Source: Actinopolymorpha alba DSM 45243 (GTDB lineage: Bacteria; Actinomycetota; Actinomycetes; Propionibacteriales; Actinopolymorphaceae). Taken from it: DNA of 64,000 nt. The stretch spans positions 186,001 through 250,000 of the forward strand of contig NZ_KB892746.1 in NCBI RefSeq assembly GCF_000373925.1. The letters run 5' to 3'. The notes under the pieces were generated by a model. It was not told the DNA's origin. It saw nothing but the letters and a program-made list of their open reading frames with translations, and did not search any database. Positions 41,282 through 49,769 of this stretch are shown one piece after another. A program made the position numbers and the translations under genes. Position 1 is the first letter of the stretch. The number at the start of each line of letters is the position of its first letter.

Positions 41282-42600
41282 GTAGGTTCCTCTTCGTGGT
41301 GCCGCCGCTGGCGGGCCACGTCAACCCCACGGTCGGTGTCGCCGCGCGGCTTGTCGAACTCGGGCACGAGGTCGCCTGGGCCGGAAGTCCTGAGGTCGTA
41401 CGCCAGTTGGTGGGACCCGACGCTCTGGTCTTCGCCTGCGCGCTGCCGCCCCTCGACGGCACCCACGCCGGCCGGCCGCCCGACCTGCGCGGGGTCGCGG
41501 CGCTGCGGTTCCTGTGGGAGCGCTTCCTGATCCCGTTGGGCGACGCGATGGTTCCGGGCGTCCGCGCGGCGGTTGACGCGTTCGCACCGGACGTCCTGGT
41601 CGTGGACCAGCAGGCCCTCGCCGGCGCGGCGGTGGGTGCCGCGCTCGGAATCCCGTGGGCCACCTCCGCGACGACGTCCGCCGAACTCGCCGGCCCGCTT
41701 GCCGACATGCCGAAGGTCGGGTCCTGGTTGGCCGCGCTGCTCGCGGAGTTCGGTGCACGGCACGGCGTTCCGGCCGGACATGATCCGAGGTTCTCCCCGC
41801 ACCTGGTGCTGGCGTTCAGTACGCGTGAGCTGGTCGGGGAGATCCGGCTGGAGGCCTTGGGCGCGGGGCCTTCGCTTCCTGGCGTACTCCGCTTCGTCGG
41901 TCCGTCGATCGCGCCCCGGCCGGAAGCCGACGACGGCGAGTTTCCGTGGTCGTGGCTCGCGTCGCCGTGTGGTTCCGGCCCCGGTCGGGCCTCGCCCGTC
42001 CGGGCCCACCCGCAGTGTGGTTCCGGCCCCGGTCGGGCTTCGCCCTTCCGGGCCCACCCCCACCCGGACCCGGTGATCCTGGTGACCCTCGGGACGGTGA
42101 ACGCGGACGTCGGCGTGAGGTTCCTGGACGCGTGCCTGCGGGCACTGAGGGAGCGGCCGGGACTGCGGGCCGTCGTCGTCGATCCGACCGGCGGAGTCGA
42201 CGGTGCGCCGCCGAACGTGCTTCTTGTGCGGCGGGTTCCGCAACTCGCCCTGCTCCCGCACGTCGAGGCCGTCGTCTGCCACGCGGGCCACAACACGGTC
42301 TGTGAGTCGCTGTTCCACGGCCTGCCGCTGGTGGTCGCGCCGATCCGGGACGACCAGCCGGTGATCGCCCAGCAGGTCGTCGACGCCGGCGCTGGTATCC
42401 GGCTGCGGTTTGGCCGGGCGACGTCCGACCACCTCGGCCGGGCGATCGACGAGGTGCTCGGGCAACCCGGCTACCGCGTGGGCGCGCGACGGGTGCGGGA
42501 GTCGTTCAGGACCGCTGGCGGTGCGTCCGCGGCCGCTGATCACCTGGTGGCGCTCGCCCGCCGGGGCTCCGACAGAAAACCGAACCCGGTTTGTTTTTGA
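41278..42600 (+). CDS. MGT-type GT-B glycosyltransferase
   Basis: This 440-residue UDP-glycosyltransferase of the macrolide/glycolipid (MGT, GT1) type starts Arg-Phe-Leu-Phe-Val-Val-Pro-Pro-Leu-Ala-Gly-His-Val-Asn-Pro. It ends with the donor-binding signature Val-Cys-His-Ala-Gly-His-Asn-Thr-Val-Cys-Glu-Ser-Leu, then Asp-Asp-Gln-Pro-Val-Ile-Ala-Gln. The start GTG at 41278 overlaps the hydrolase stop. The protein likely attaches a sugar to the lipid made by the upstream synthases. Between the two Rossmann domains is a 32-residue in-frame tandem repeat (about 231-262) that is foreign to the family. The two halves look otherwise intact, so the enzyme is probably active. Confidence 0.88.
   Translation: MSRFLFVVPPLAGHVNPTVGVAARLVELGHEVAWAGSPEVVRQLVGPDALVFACALPPLDGTHAGRPPDLRGVAALRFLWERFLIPLGDAMVPGVRAAVDAFAPDVLVVDQQALAGAAVGAALGIPWATSATTSAELAGPLADMPKVGSWLAALLAEFGARHGVPAGHDPRFSPHLVLAFSTRELVGEIRLEALGAGPSLPGVLRFVGPSIAPRPEADDGEFPWSWLASPCGSGPGRASPVRAHPQCGSGPGRASPFRAHPHPDPVILVTLGTVNADVGVRFLDACLRALRERPGLRAVVVDPTGGVDGAPPNVLLVRRVPQLALLPHVEAVVCHAGHNTVCESLFHGLPLVVAPIRDDQPVIAQQVVDAGAGIRLRFGRATSDHLGRAIDEVLGQPGYRVGARRVRESFRTAGGASAAADHLVALARRGSDRKPNPVCF
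41967..42062 (+). repeat. 48-nt tandem repeat inside the glycosyltransferase gene
   Basis: Two 48-nt copies (41967-42014 and 42015-42062) differ at only a few bases. Each encodes 16 residues beginning Cys-Gly-Ser-Gly-Pro-Gly-Arg-Ala-Ser-Pro. Each contains a GC-rich hairpin (GGGCCTCGCCC / GGGCTTCGCCC). It looks like a small palindromic repeat that inserted in frame in an inter-domain linker. Confidence 0.85.
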
Positions 42601-42608
42601 ACCCGGTT
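42582..42608. promoter_or_regulatory. GAACCCGGTT repeat operator for TetR gene
   Basis: GAACCCGGTT occurs at 42582-42591 and 42599-42608 (17-bp spacing). Each is nearly palindromic, and the flanks CCGAACC and GGTTCGG make the whole unit an inverted repeat. It overlaps the glycosyltransferase stop and lies about 18 nt before the TetR GTG start, an ideal place for autoregulation. Confidence 0.6.
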
Positions 42609-42625
42609 CGGCTTATGGTCACCTC

Positions 42626-43243
42626 GTGGCCGGACTCAGAGAGCGCAAGAAGCAGCAGACGCGGCAGGCGATCGCCGAGGCGGCGATGCGCCTCTTCGCC
42701 GAACGCGGCTTCGAGTCCGTGACCGTCAACGAGATCGCCGAGGCGGCAGGGGTCGCCAAAGTCACGCTGTTCACCTACTTCCCGACCAAGGACTCCTTGG
42801 TGCTGCACGCGGTAGCCGACGATGACGTGCCGAAGGTCGTGGCCGAGCGGCAGCCGGGGCAGTCGCCGCTCGACGCGCTGCGTGCGCACTATCGAGCGTT
42901 CGCGGCCGAACCCGGCGATGTCGAACCCGAGGCATTGATCGCGATGATGCAGGTCATCACCGAGAGCCCGACGCTGGTCGCGGGCGTCAACCGGATCCAG
43001 TACGGCGAGCGGCTCGCGCTCGCGCAGGCTCTCACTGGCTCGACCGAGTGCCAGGTGGACGACCTGACCGCCTCCCTGATGGCCGCACAGATCTCGGCCG
43101 CCGTCCTGGCCCTCAAGGAGGCGTTCTTCAACCGCCTGGCCTCGGGCATGCCGCTGCCGGAAGCGGGCCGTCGGCTCGTGGAGGACATCGAGCTCGCCTT
43201 CGACCTACTGGAACGCGGGTTCGGTGACCGGTTCACCCGCTGA
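42626..43243 (+). CDS. TetR-family transcriptional regulator
   Basis: This 205-residue regulator has an N-terminal TetR helix-turn-helix at about 8-55: Gln-Ala-Ile-Ala-Glu-Ala-Ala-Met-Arg-Leu-Phe-Ala-Glu-Arg-Gly-Phe, then Val-Thr-Val-Asn-Glu-Ile-Ala-Glu-Ala-Ala-Gly-Val and Thr-Leu-Phe-Thr-Tyr-Phe-Pro-Thr-Lys. The ligand domain is of the type common in actinomycetes (Val-Pro-Lys-Val-Val-Ala-Glu-Arg). The start GTG at 42626 is close to the end of the glycosyltransferase gene, with symmetric repeats in between. It could control itself, the downstream TIM-barrel gene, or the lipid operon. The sequence supports the first best. Confidence 0.9.
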   Translation: MAGLRERKKQQTRQAIAEAAMRLFAERGFESVTVNEIAEAAGVAKVTLFTYFPTKDSLVLHAVADDDVPKVVAERQPGQSPLDALRAHYRAFAAEPGDVEPEALIAMMQVITESPTLVAGVNRIQYGERLALAQALTGSTECQVDDLTASLMAAQISAAVLALKEAFFNRLASGMPLPEAGRRLVEDIELAFDLLERGFGDRFTR

Positions 43244-43311
43244 GAACGGCCGCTCGCCAACCCACGCCCCCTACCCACGAGCCCTGTCCAGACGACCGCC
43301 AAGGAGTCACG

Positions 43312-44256
43312 ATGCGCGCGAGAGGAATCAACTACGACACCGGCTTCTACCCCGGCGGCAGCAGCTCCCGTGAGGTGTTCGACCCAGAGGTGGTGCGCCG
43401 CGAGTTGCGGGTCATCGCCGATGAACTGCACTGCACCGCCGTACGCGTCTCCGGTGGTGACCCCGACCGGCTCAGCATCGCCGCCGAGCACGCCGCCGCG
43501 GCGGGTCTGGAGGTGTGGTTCGCGCCCTTCCCCTGCGAGCTGACCACCGAGGAGATGCTGCCGTACTTCGCCGAGTGCGCAGAGCGTGCGGAAAACCTCC
43601 GCCGGTCGGGAGCCGAGGTCGTCTACGTCATGGGCTGTGAGGCCAGCGGCTTCGCGAAAGGGTTCCTGCGCGGTGAGACGCTCATGGACCGGATGGACAC
43701 GCTGATGTCCTACGGCGCATCCGGGGACTGGTCGGAGCTCGGGCCGATGCTGGAGCGGCTGAACGCCTTCCTCGCCGAGTCGGCGGCGGGCGCGCGGAAG
43801 CGGTTCGGTGGGCGGATCACCTACGCCTCGGCGCCGTGGGAGTTCCTTGACTGGAGCCCGTTCGACCTCGTAGGCGTGGACGCCTACCGTGCCGACCACA
43901 ACGCCACCCACTTCCGCGAGGAGATCCGCGCGCACACCAAGCACGGCAAGCCGGTCGCGGTCACCGAGTTCGGCACCTGCGCCTACCAGGGGGCGGGGCG
44001 GCGCGGCGGGATGGCCTGGACCGTTCCTGACGGCGCCGTACGCGACGAAGGCGAGCAGGTCCGCTACTTCACCGAACTCCTCGACGTCTTCGAAGAGGAG
44101 GGCATCGACAGCGCGTTCTGGTTCACGTTCGCGGGATACGCGCGGCCGGGCGACCGCGACCTGGGTTCCTACGGCGTGGTCAGGATGCTCGATGACACCA
44201 GGTGGGAGCCGAAGGAGGTCTTCCACACCATGGCGGCGAGGTACGCGCGCGGGTGA
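43312..44256 (+). CDS. TIM-barrel glycosidase-like protein of unknown specificity
   Basis: This 314-residue soluble protein has a clan-A glycosidase-like pattern: an Arg-Gly-Ile-Asn-Tyr-Asp-Thr-Gly start, Val-Met-Gly-Cys-Glu110-Ala-Ser-Gly near the strand-4 position, Phe-Asp-Leu-Val-Gly-Val-Asp-Ala-Tyr and Val-Ala-Val-Thr-Glu219-Phe-Gly near the strand-7 position. Later come Phe-Trp-Phe-Thr-Phe-Ala-Gly-Tyr. Glu110 and Glu219 are candidate catalytic residues. No signal peptide is seen. The ATG at 43312 follows AAGGAG. I recall relatives loosely labelled as abortive-infection proteins, but nothing here supports that. Being next to a TetR gene and a glycosyltransferase, it may act on the cluster's glycolipid. 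Confidence 0.6.
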   Translation: MRARGINYDTGFYPGGSSSREVFDPEVVRRELRVIADELHCTAVRVSGGDPDRLSIAAEHAAAAGLEVWFAPFPCELTTEEMLPYFAECAERAENLRRSGAEVVYVMGCEASGFAKGFLRGETLMDRMDTLMSYGASGDWSELGPMLERLNAFLAESAAGARKRFGGRITYASAPWEFLDWSPFDLVGVDAYRADHNATHFREEIRAHTKHGKPVAVTEFGTCAYQGAGRRGGMAWTVPDGAVRDEGEQVRYFTELLDVFEEEGIDSAFWFTFAGYARPGDRDLGSYGVVRMLDDTRWEPKEVFHTMAARYARG

Positions 44257-44298
44257 AGCCCGGGGCTGTGCAGGTCCTGGCGGGGGTCGACGCCCGGC

Positions 44299-45366
44299 TC
44301 ACCCCGATGCGGCGAGCCAGGCGTCGATCCCCGCCAGCAGCCGGGCCGTCACATCGCTCGGCGCACACGACGCCCGCACCGACATCCGGGCCAGCTCGGC
44401 AAGCTCGGCGTCGGTGAACCCCAGCCGGCGGGCCAGCGAGTACTGCCCCGCCAGGCGTACCCCGAACAGCAGCGGGTCATCGGCACCCAGCGCGATCTGG
44501 ATGCCCGCTTCGTACAGCTTGCGCAGCGGCACGGCGGACGGCTCGGGATAGACACCGAGTGCGACGTTCGACGCCGGGCACACCTCCAGCGGCACGCCCC
44601 GCGCGGCGATCTGGTCCATCAGCGCGGGATCCTCCGCCGACCGGACGCCGTGACCCACCCGGGTGGCGCCCAGCGCGTCGAGGCAGCCCCGCACGCTGTC
44701 GGGTCCGCACAGCTCCCCACCGTGCGGCATGCTCCCGAGGCCGGCTCGCGCGGCGATCGTGAACGCCCGGGCGAACTCCTCCGGTCGCCCGCGGCGTTCG
44801 TCGTTCGACAGCCCGAATCCGACTACGCCGCGACCGGCGTACTGCGCCGCGAGCCGGGCCAGCGTGCGGGCGTCCAGGGGGTGCCGCGTGCGGTTCGCCG
44901 CGATGACGACGGCCACGCCCACACCCGTCCGTTCGGAGGCTTCCCGCGTCGCGTCGAGGACGAGATCGGTGAACGCCGTGATCCCGCCGAACCGCCCGCC
45001 GTATCCGGAGGGGTCGACCTGGATCTCCAGCCAGTCGGACCCCTCGGCCGCCTCGTCCTCGACGGTCTCGCGCACCAGCCGGCGTACGTCCGACTCGCCG
45101 CGCAGGACGGATCGGGCGACGTCGTACAACCGCTGGAAGCGGAACCACCCCTTCTCGTCGGTCGCGAGCAGGTGCGGCGGCCAGTGGTCGCGCAGCGCGT
45201 CGGGCAGGCGTACGCCGTGCAGGTCGGCGAGTTCGACCAGCGTCTCGTGCCGCATCGACCCGGTGAAGTGCAGGTGCAGGTGCGCCTTCGGCAGGGTCTC
45301 GACCGGCCGGATCGGTGACTTCGGGTGCGGCGCCGAGCCGTCCGGGTTCGCGGTCACGGCTCTCAC
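44299..45366 (-). CDS. Adenosine deaminase family protein
   Basis: This 355-residue metal-dependent deaminase of the Add family carries the zinc-binding His-Leu-His-Leu-His-Phe-Thr-Gly-Ser-Met near residue 30. It also has Met-Pro-His-Gly-Gly-Glu-Leu-Cys-Gly (His and catalytic Glu), Arg-Val-Gly-His-Gly-Val and Ala-Asp-Asp-Pro-Leu-Leu-Phe with the final Asp ligand. The set is complete, so it should be active, converting adenosine (or a close purine nucleoside) to inosine. The start is GTG at 45366; the first 20 residues are non-conserved. It lies downstream of, and on the same strand as, the aminotransferase gene, about 180 nt away with a hairpin in between. Confidence 0.9.
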   Translation of the reverse strand: MRAVTANPDGSAPHPKSPIRPVETLPKAHLHLHFTGSMRHETLVELADLHGVRLPDALRDHWPPHLLATDEKGWFRFQRLYDVARSVLRGESDVRRLVRETVEDEAAEGSDWLEIQVDPSGYGGRFGGITAFTDLVLDATREASERTGVGVAVVIAANRTRHPLDARTLARLAAQYAGRGVVGFGLSNDERRGRPEEFARAFTIAARAGLGSMPHGGELCGPDSVRGCLDALGATRVGHGVRSAEDPALMDQIAARGVPLEVCPASNVALGVYPEPSAVPLRKLYEAGIQIALGADDPLLFGVRLAGQYSLARRLGFTDAELAELARMSVRASCAPSDVTARLLAGIDAWLAASG

Positions 45367-45528
45367 GACCGGCTTCCCCGGGCCCGCCCGGAGATGACGC
45401 GGGGTCCCCGGATTCCCCAGAACTTCCTCGGCATCAGCCGACCCTAGAGGTCTCCCAGAACGACGCGTCGCCGGGGTCGGACGCCGTGTGACGGCGGCCC
45501 GGCCCCGGCGAGCGAGCGAACCTTCCTC

Positions 45529-45546
45529 AGAGGTCGCGTGACCTCT
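45529..45546 (-). terminator. Short hairpin at aminotransferase stop
   Basis: AGAGGTC / GACCTCT with a GCGT loop abuts the stop codon of the aminotransferase gene. There is no T tract, so termination is uncertain. Confidence 0.45.
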
Positions 45547-46820
45547 CAGCTCTGCGCCTCCGAGAGCAGCTTCTGGATCCGGGTGATCCCCTCGACCAGG
45601 TCGTCGTCGCCCAGCGCGTAGGAGAACCGCAGGTAGCCCGGAGTCCCGAACGCCTCGCCCGGAACGGCGGCGACCTCGGCCTCCTCGAGGATCAACTCGG
45701 CCAGCTCGGCGGAGGTCGCCGGCCGGCGGCCACGGATGAGCCGGCCGAGCGCGCCCTTCACCGAGGGGTAGGCGTAGAAGGCGCCCTGAGGCGTGGGGCA
45801 GGTGAACCCCGGCACGTCGGAGAGGAGCCGCACGATGGTCTTGCGCCGCCGGTCGAACGCCTCCCGCATCGTGGCCGCCGCCGACAGGTCACCCGACACC
45901 GCGGCGATCGCGGCCCGCTGGGCGACATTGCTGACGTTGCCGGTCGCGTGCGACTGCAGGTTGGCGCCGGCCTTCACGACGTCGGCGGGGCCGATCAGCC
46001 AGCCGACCCGCCAGCCGGTCATGGCGTAGGTCTTGGCGACGCCGTTGACGACGATGCACCGGTCGGCGATCTCGGGCACCTCGACGGGGATCGACGCGGA
46101 CTTCACGCCGTCGTAGGTGAGGTGCTCGTAGATCTCGTCGGTGATGATCCACAGGCCGTTGTCGTACGCCCAGCGGCCGATCTCGCGGAGCCGCTCGGCG
46201 GGGTAGACCGAGCCGGTCGGGTTGGACGGCGAGCACATCAGGAGCACCTTGGTCCGCGGCGTCCGCGCGGCCTCGAGCTGCTCGATGGTCACCAGGTAGT
46301 TCTGTGCCTCGTCGGTGACCACCGGCACCGACACGCCGCCGGCGAGGGCGATCGACTCGGGGTAGGTCGTCCAGTACGGCGCGGGAAGCAGCACCTCGTC
46401 GCCTGGGTCGAGCAGCACCGCGAAGGCTTCGTAGACCGCCTGCTTGCCGCCGTTGGTGACGAGGACCTGGCTCGCCTTCACGGCGTACCCGGAGTCGCGC
46501 GCGGTCTTGGCGGCGATCGCCTCCCGCAGCTCGGGCAGGCCGCCCGCGGGGGTGTAGCGGTGGTTGCGCGGGTCGCGGCAGGCTTCGACCGCGGCCTCGA
46601 CGATGTAGTCGGGGGTCGGGAAGTCGGGCTCACCCGCGCCGAAGCCGATGACCGGGCGCCCGGCGGCCTTCAGCGCCTTCGCCTTCGCATCGACCGCGAG
46701 CGTCGCGGATTCGGCAATCGCGCCGATCCGGGCGGAGATGCGAGCCCGGTCGACCTGGGTGGGAGCGTCGGGGGAGGCGTCTGCGGCCGGCTGGAGGGGG
46801 CCGCCGTCGGTGCTGGTCAT
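45546..46820 (-). CDS. aspC: Aspartate-type aminotransferase (class I, PLP)
   Basis: This 424-residue class I aminotransferase shows [10 protein letters not shown], [11 protein letters not shown], and Cys-Ser-Pro-Ser-Asn-Pro-Thr-Gly. It also shows Ile-Thr-Asp-Glu-Ile-Tyr, the PLP-binding Lys in [12 protein letters not shown], and Leu-Arg-Phe-Ser-Tyr with the carboxylate-binding Arg. The residue before the PLP Lys is Ala where Ser is usual. The ATG at 46820 is chosen over a longer frame with no similarity. Aminotransferase genes next to tRNA-Trp/secE are common in actinobacteria, so this belongs to the housekeeping side of the junction with the accessory block. Confidence 0.92.
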   Translation of the reverse strand: MTSTDGGPLQPAADASPDAPTQVDRARISARIGAIAESATLAVDAKAKALKAAGRPVIGFGAGEPDFPTPDYIVEAAVEACRDPRNHRYTPAGGLPELREAIAAKTARDSGYAVKASQVLVTNGGKQAVYEAFAVLLDPGDEVLLPAPYWTTYPESIALAGGVSVPVVTDEAQNYLVTIEQLEAARTPRTKVLLMCSPSNPTGSVYPAERLREIGRWAYDNGLWIITDEIYEHLTYDGVKSASIPVEVPEIADRCIVVNGVAKTYAMTGWRVGWLIGPADVVKAGANLQSHATGNVSNVAQRAAIAAVSGDLSAAATMREAFDRRRKTIVRLLSDVPGFTCPTPQGAFYAYPSVKGALGRLIRGRRPATSAELAELILEEAEVAAVPGEAFGTPGYLRFSYALGDDDLVEGITRIQKLLSEAQS

Positions 46821-47017
46821 GACGCTTATCGTGGCACTTGTCTGGCCTTCGGGGCCGCGCGCCCCCCGCACTCCAGCGCGCCCACGAGGTTGGGGCGGTT
46901 CGACCACCTTGCCTATGACCCCGTACACTCATGCTTCTGGTGGTCGTAGGACCTCTCCGAGGTGTGCCCGGCGTGCGTTCCACGCGGGGGATATGGGAGG
47001 GTTTCTCGGGCCTCCGG

Positions 47018-47090
47018 AGGGCAGTGGCTCAATTGGTAGAGCACCGGTCTCCAAAACCGGCGGTTGGGGGTTCGAGTCCCTCCTGCCCTG
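47018..47090 (+). tRNA. tRNA-Trp (CCA)
   Basis: Acceptor AGGGCAG / CTGCCCT, D-arm TGGCTCAATTGGTAGAGCA, anticodon stem CCGGT / ACCGG with loop CTCCAAA (anticodon CCA), T-arm with GGGGGTTCGAGTCCCTC. It lies just upstream of secE, the conserved actinobacterial arrangement. Confidence 0.96.
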
Positions 47091-47248
47091 CTGATTTCGG
47101 CCTGACGGTCGGAGTCGCGTGCGTCGCCCGAGGCGGGCGATGTGCGAGAAGCCGCACTGACGGGGACGCTCGTTCGTTCTTCCTTCAGGTGCGACCTCTC
47201 AGCCCGGCGGAGTGTCCGGCCGGGTCCGAAGACCGGTGAGGACGAACA

Positions 47249-47506
47249 GTGACGGAGACGCGCGGATCGACCGCGACCCCGGAGCGTGCTCGCCCGGCGA
47301 GGAAGGGTGAAGCCGGCGGGCCACTTGCGCGTGCCAGCCTCTTCTATCGCCAGGTCGTCGCCGAGCTGCGCAAGGTCATCTGGCCGACCCGCGAGCAGCT
47401 CACGACGTACTGGCTTGTCGTGCTCGTCTTCGTGCTGGTAGTGATCGCGATCGTCTCCCTTCTCGACCTGGGGATCGGCTGGGCGATGTTCAAGGTCTTC
47501 GGCTGA
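47249..47506 (+). CDS. secE: Preprotein translocase subunit SecE
   Basis: This 85-residue protein has a single C-terminal transmembrane helix after Val-Ala-Glu-Leu-Arg-Lys-Val-Ile-Trp-Pro-Thr-Arg-Glu-Gln-Leu, the SecE signature amphipathic segment. The first 30 residues are a basic/Pro-rich extension typical of actinobacteria. The GTG start at 47249 has GAGGA upstream. It holds the SecYEG channel together in the membrane. It is followed by nusG. Confidence 0.96.
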   Translation: MTETRGSTATPERARPARKGEAGGPLARASLFYRQVVAELRKVIWPTREQLTTYWLVVLVFVLVVIAIVSLLDLGIGWAMFKVFG

Positions 47507-47628
47507 CACCCGACCCGGCTTGATCGGACCCGATACCGACGGGGCGCCGCCAGAGGTCAGTGCCGTACGACCACAATGGATGTACGACCACATAGAACTG
47601 CTGCGAGAGAGAAGACGGAGTGCCAATA

Positions 47629-48465
47629 GTGTCCGACCTCGACGACGAGATCCGCGGCTCGCACGGCGCGGAGTCGGAGCAGGCGGCTGACGTGCCTGCC
47701 CACGAGGCCTCCGCTGACGATGCCGGTGACGTCGAGGAGGCCGGCGCGGAATCCGCCGCGCCAGGGGACCTCGACGACACCGAAGGTGCCGCCGACACCA
47801 CGACCGCCGATGCCGACGAGACCGCCGGCGAGCCTGACGAAGAGTCGGCCGGCGAGCCTGACGAAGAGTCGGCCGAGGGTGACGACATCCTCGCCGAGTT
47901 CCGCGCCACGCTGCGGTCCAAGCCTGGCGACTGGTACGTCATCCACACCTACTCAGGTATGGAAAACCGGGTCAAAGCCAACCTCGAGAACCGCATCCAG
48001 TCCCTCAACATGGAGGACTACATCTTCGAGGTGGTCGTCCCTCAGGAAGAGGTCGCGGAGATCAAGAACGGCCAGCGCCGGATGGTCCGGCGTACCGTCC
48101 TGCCCGGTTATGTACTCGTCCGGATGGATCTCACCGACGAGTCCTGGGCCGCCGTACGCCACACGCCGTCGGTGACCGGATTCGTCGGCCACGCCCACCA
48201 GCCGGTCCCGCTCAGCCTCGACGAGGTCGAGAAGATGTTGGCGCCTGTGGTCGTCGAGGCCAAGGAGCCCGACAAGAAGAAGAAGGCCGAGGTCGTCGAC
48301 TTCGAGGTGGGCGACTCGGTCATGGTGGTCGACGGACCGTTCGCGACGTTGCACGCCACGATCACCGAGCTCAACCCCGACGCTCAGAGGGTCAAGGCCC
48401 TCGTCGAGATCTTCGGCCGGGAGACCCCCGTGGAGCTGTCGTTCACGCAGATCCAGAAGGTCTGA
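47629..48465 (+). CDS. nusG: Transcription termination/antitermination protein NusG
   Basis: This 278-residue NusG has its NGN domain starting near residue 100 ([12 protein letters not shown]) with the [11 protein letters not shown] segment. A C-terminal KOW domain follows ([12 protein letters not shown]). About 95 N-terminal residues are a highly acidic Asp/Glu/Ala extension, as in Streptomyces, which includes a perfect 24-nt duplication. The GTG at 47629 is chosen because GGAG at 47617-47620 is 8 nt away; the GTG at 47620 overlaps that site. NusG links RNA polymerase with Rho and the ribosome. Confidence 0.95.
   Translation: MSDLDDEIRGSHGAESEQAADVPAHEASADDAGDVEEAGAESAAPGDLDDTEGAADTTTADADETAGEPDEESAGEPDEESAEGDDILAEFRATLRSKPGDWYVIHTYSGMENRVKANLENRIQSLNMEDYIFEVVVPQEEVAEIKNGQRRMVRRTVLPGYVLVRMDLTDESWAAVRHTPSVTGFVGHAHQPVPLSLDEVEKMLAPVVVEAKEPDKKKKAEVVDFEVGDSVMVVDGPFATLHATITELNPDAQRVKALVEIFGRETPVELSFTQIQKV
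47824..47871 (+). repeat. 24-nt tandem duplication in nusG acidic extension
   Basis: Two identical 24-nt units (47824-47847, 47848-47871) encode Ala-Gly-Glu-Pro-Asp-Glu-Glu-Ser twice. Perfect identity suggests a recent or maintained duplication. Confidence 0.9.
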
Positions 48466-48510
48466 TCGGCCCGCCGACTCACCTTTCCACCCGCCCAGAG
48501 GACCCGAAGA

Positions 48511-48942
48511 ATGCCTCCTAAGAAGAAGATCGCCTCCGTTCTCAAGCTCCAGCTGCAGGCTGGTGCCGCGACGCCCGCCCCGCCCGTGGGTACGGTGCTC
48601 GGCCCGACCGGCATCAACATCATGGAGTTCACGAAGGCCTACAACGCCGCGACCGAGTCGATGCGGGGCAACGTCATTCCCGCTGAGATCACGATCTACG
48701 AAGACCGGTCGTTCAGCTTCGTCACCAAGACGCCGCCGGCGGTCGAGCTGATCAAGAAGGCCGCTGGCCTCAGCAAGGGCTCGCCGACGCCGCACTCGGC
48801 CAAGGTCGCCTCGATTTCCCGTGACCAGGTGCGCGAGATCGCCCATGTCAAGATGCCCGACCTCAACGCCAACGACGTCGATGCCGCGATGAAGATCGTC
48901 GAGGGCACCGCGCGTTCGATGGGCGTCACCGTCAACGACTAG
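48511..48942 (+). CDS. rplK: 50S ribosomal protein L11
   Basis: This 143-residue L11 is intact. It has [16 protein letters not shown], with the Pro-rich site of the GTPase centre, and the RNA-binding C-terminal domain with Ala-Arg-Ser-Met-Gly-Val-Thr-Val. The spacing to nusG is 45 nt and a GAGGACC ribosome site precedes the ATG. It forms the stalk base and is needed for RelA-type stringent signalling. It is cotranscribed with rplA. Confidence 0.97.
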   Translation: MPPKKKIASVLKLQLQAGAATPAPPVGTVLGPTGINIMEFTKAYNAATESMRGNVIPAEITIYEDRSFSFVTKTPPAVELIKKAAGLSKGSPTPHSAKVASISRDQVREIAHVKMPDLNANDVDAAMKIVEGTARSMGVTVND

Positions 48943-49032
48943 TACGTCAGGCCTGGTGCGCAGCCGCGCACCAGCCGTGGAAGGGCCACGCGCTGGCCCG
49001 CACCACAACTCCCATCCACACCGAGGAGAACC

Positions 49033-49743
49033 ATGAAGCGCAGCAAGTCCTACCGCGCGGCAGCGGAAAAGATCGACCAGGCGAGCGTCTACGCTCCGCT
49101 CGAGGCGATCCAGATGGCGAAGCAGAGCGCCAGCAAGAAGTTCGACGAGACCGTCGACGTCGCCATCCGGCTCGGAGTCGACCCCCGCAAGGCTGACCAG
49201 ATGGTCCGCGGCACCGTCAACCTCCCACACGGCACCGGCAAGACCGCACGGGTCCTGGTCTTCGCCACCGGCCAGAAGGCTGACGATGCTCGCGCCGCCG
49301 GCGCCGACTTCGTGGGGTCAGACGACCTGATCGAACGCATCAACGGCGGCTGGCTCGACTTCGACGCCGTAGTCGCGACGCCCGACCTGATGGGTAAGGT
49401 CGGCCGGCTCGGCCGGGTCCTGGGCCCGCGCGGCCTCATGCCGAACCCCAAGACCGGCACCGTCACCCCTGACGTCACCAAGGCCGTGACCGACATCAAG
49501 GGCGGCAAGATCGAGTTCCGTGTCGACCGGCACGCGAACCTCCACTTCATCATCGGCAAGGCGTCGTTCAGCGAGCAGCAGCTGACCGAAAACTACGGCG
49601 CGGCGCTCGACGAGGTGCTCCGGCTCAAGCCGTCGTCCTCGAAGGGGCGCTACGTTCGCCGCGTGACGGTCTCGACCACGATGGGCCCCGGCATTCCGGT
49701 CGACCCCAACAAGGTGGTCGTGACCGCCGACGCCGCGAGCTGA
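49033..49743 (+). CDS. rplA: 50S ribosomal protein L1
   Basis: This 236-residue L1 has the typical Lys-Arg-Ser-Lys-Ser-Tyr-Arg start and the signature [17 protein letters not shown]. It binds 23S rRNA at the L1 stalk and often represses its own operon mRNA. The 90-nt gap to rplK contains no clear hairpin, and GAGGAGA precedes the ATG. A strong terminator ends the operon. Confidence 0.97.
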   Translation: MKRSKSYRAAAEKIDQASVYAPLEAIQMAKQSASKKFDETVDVAIRLGVDPRKADQMVRGTVNLPHGTGKTARVLVFATGQKADDARAAGADFVGSDDLIERINGGWLDFDAVVATPDLMGKVGRLGRVLGPRGLMPNPKTGTVTPDVTKAVTDIKGGKIEFRVDRHANLHFIIGKASFSEQQLTENYGAALDEVLRLKPSSSKGRYVRRVTVSTTMGPGIPVDPNKVVVTADAAS

Positions 49744-49769
49744 TCGGGCAACCCCAGCCAGGCTCACAA

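Noticed and set aside
40687-42543. 618-codon minus-strand frame
   Set aside because: Antisense to the hydrolase and glycosyltransferase; composition typical of a shadow frame.
43312-44256. Abortive-infection (phage defence) label for this gene
   Set aside because: The remembered database label has no support here: motifs are glycosidase-like and no defence neighbours are present.
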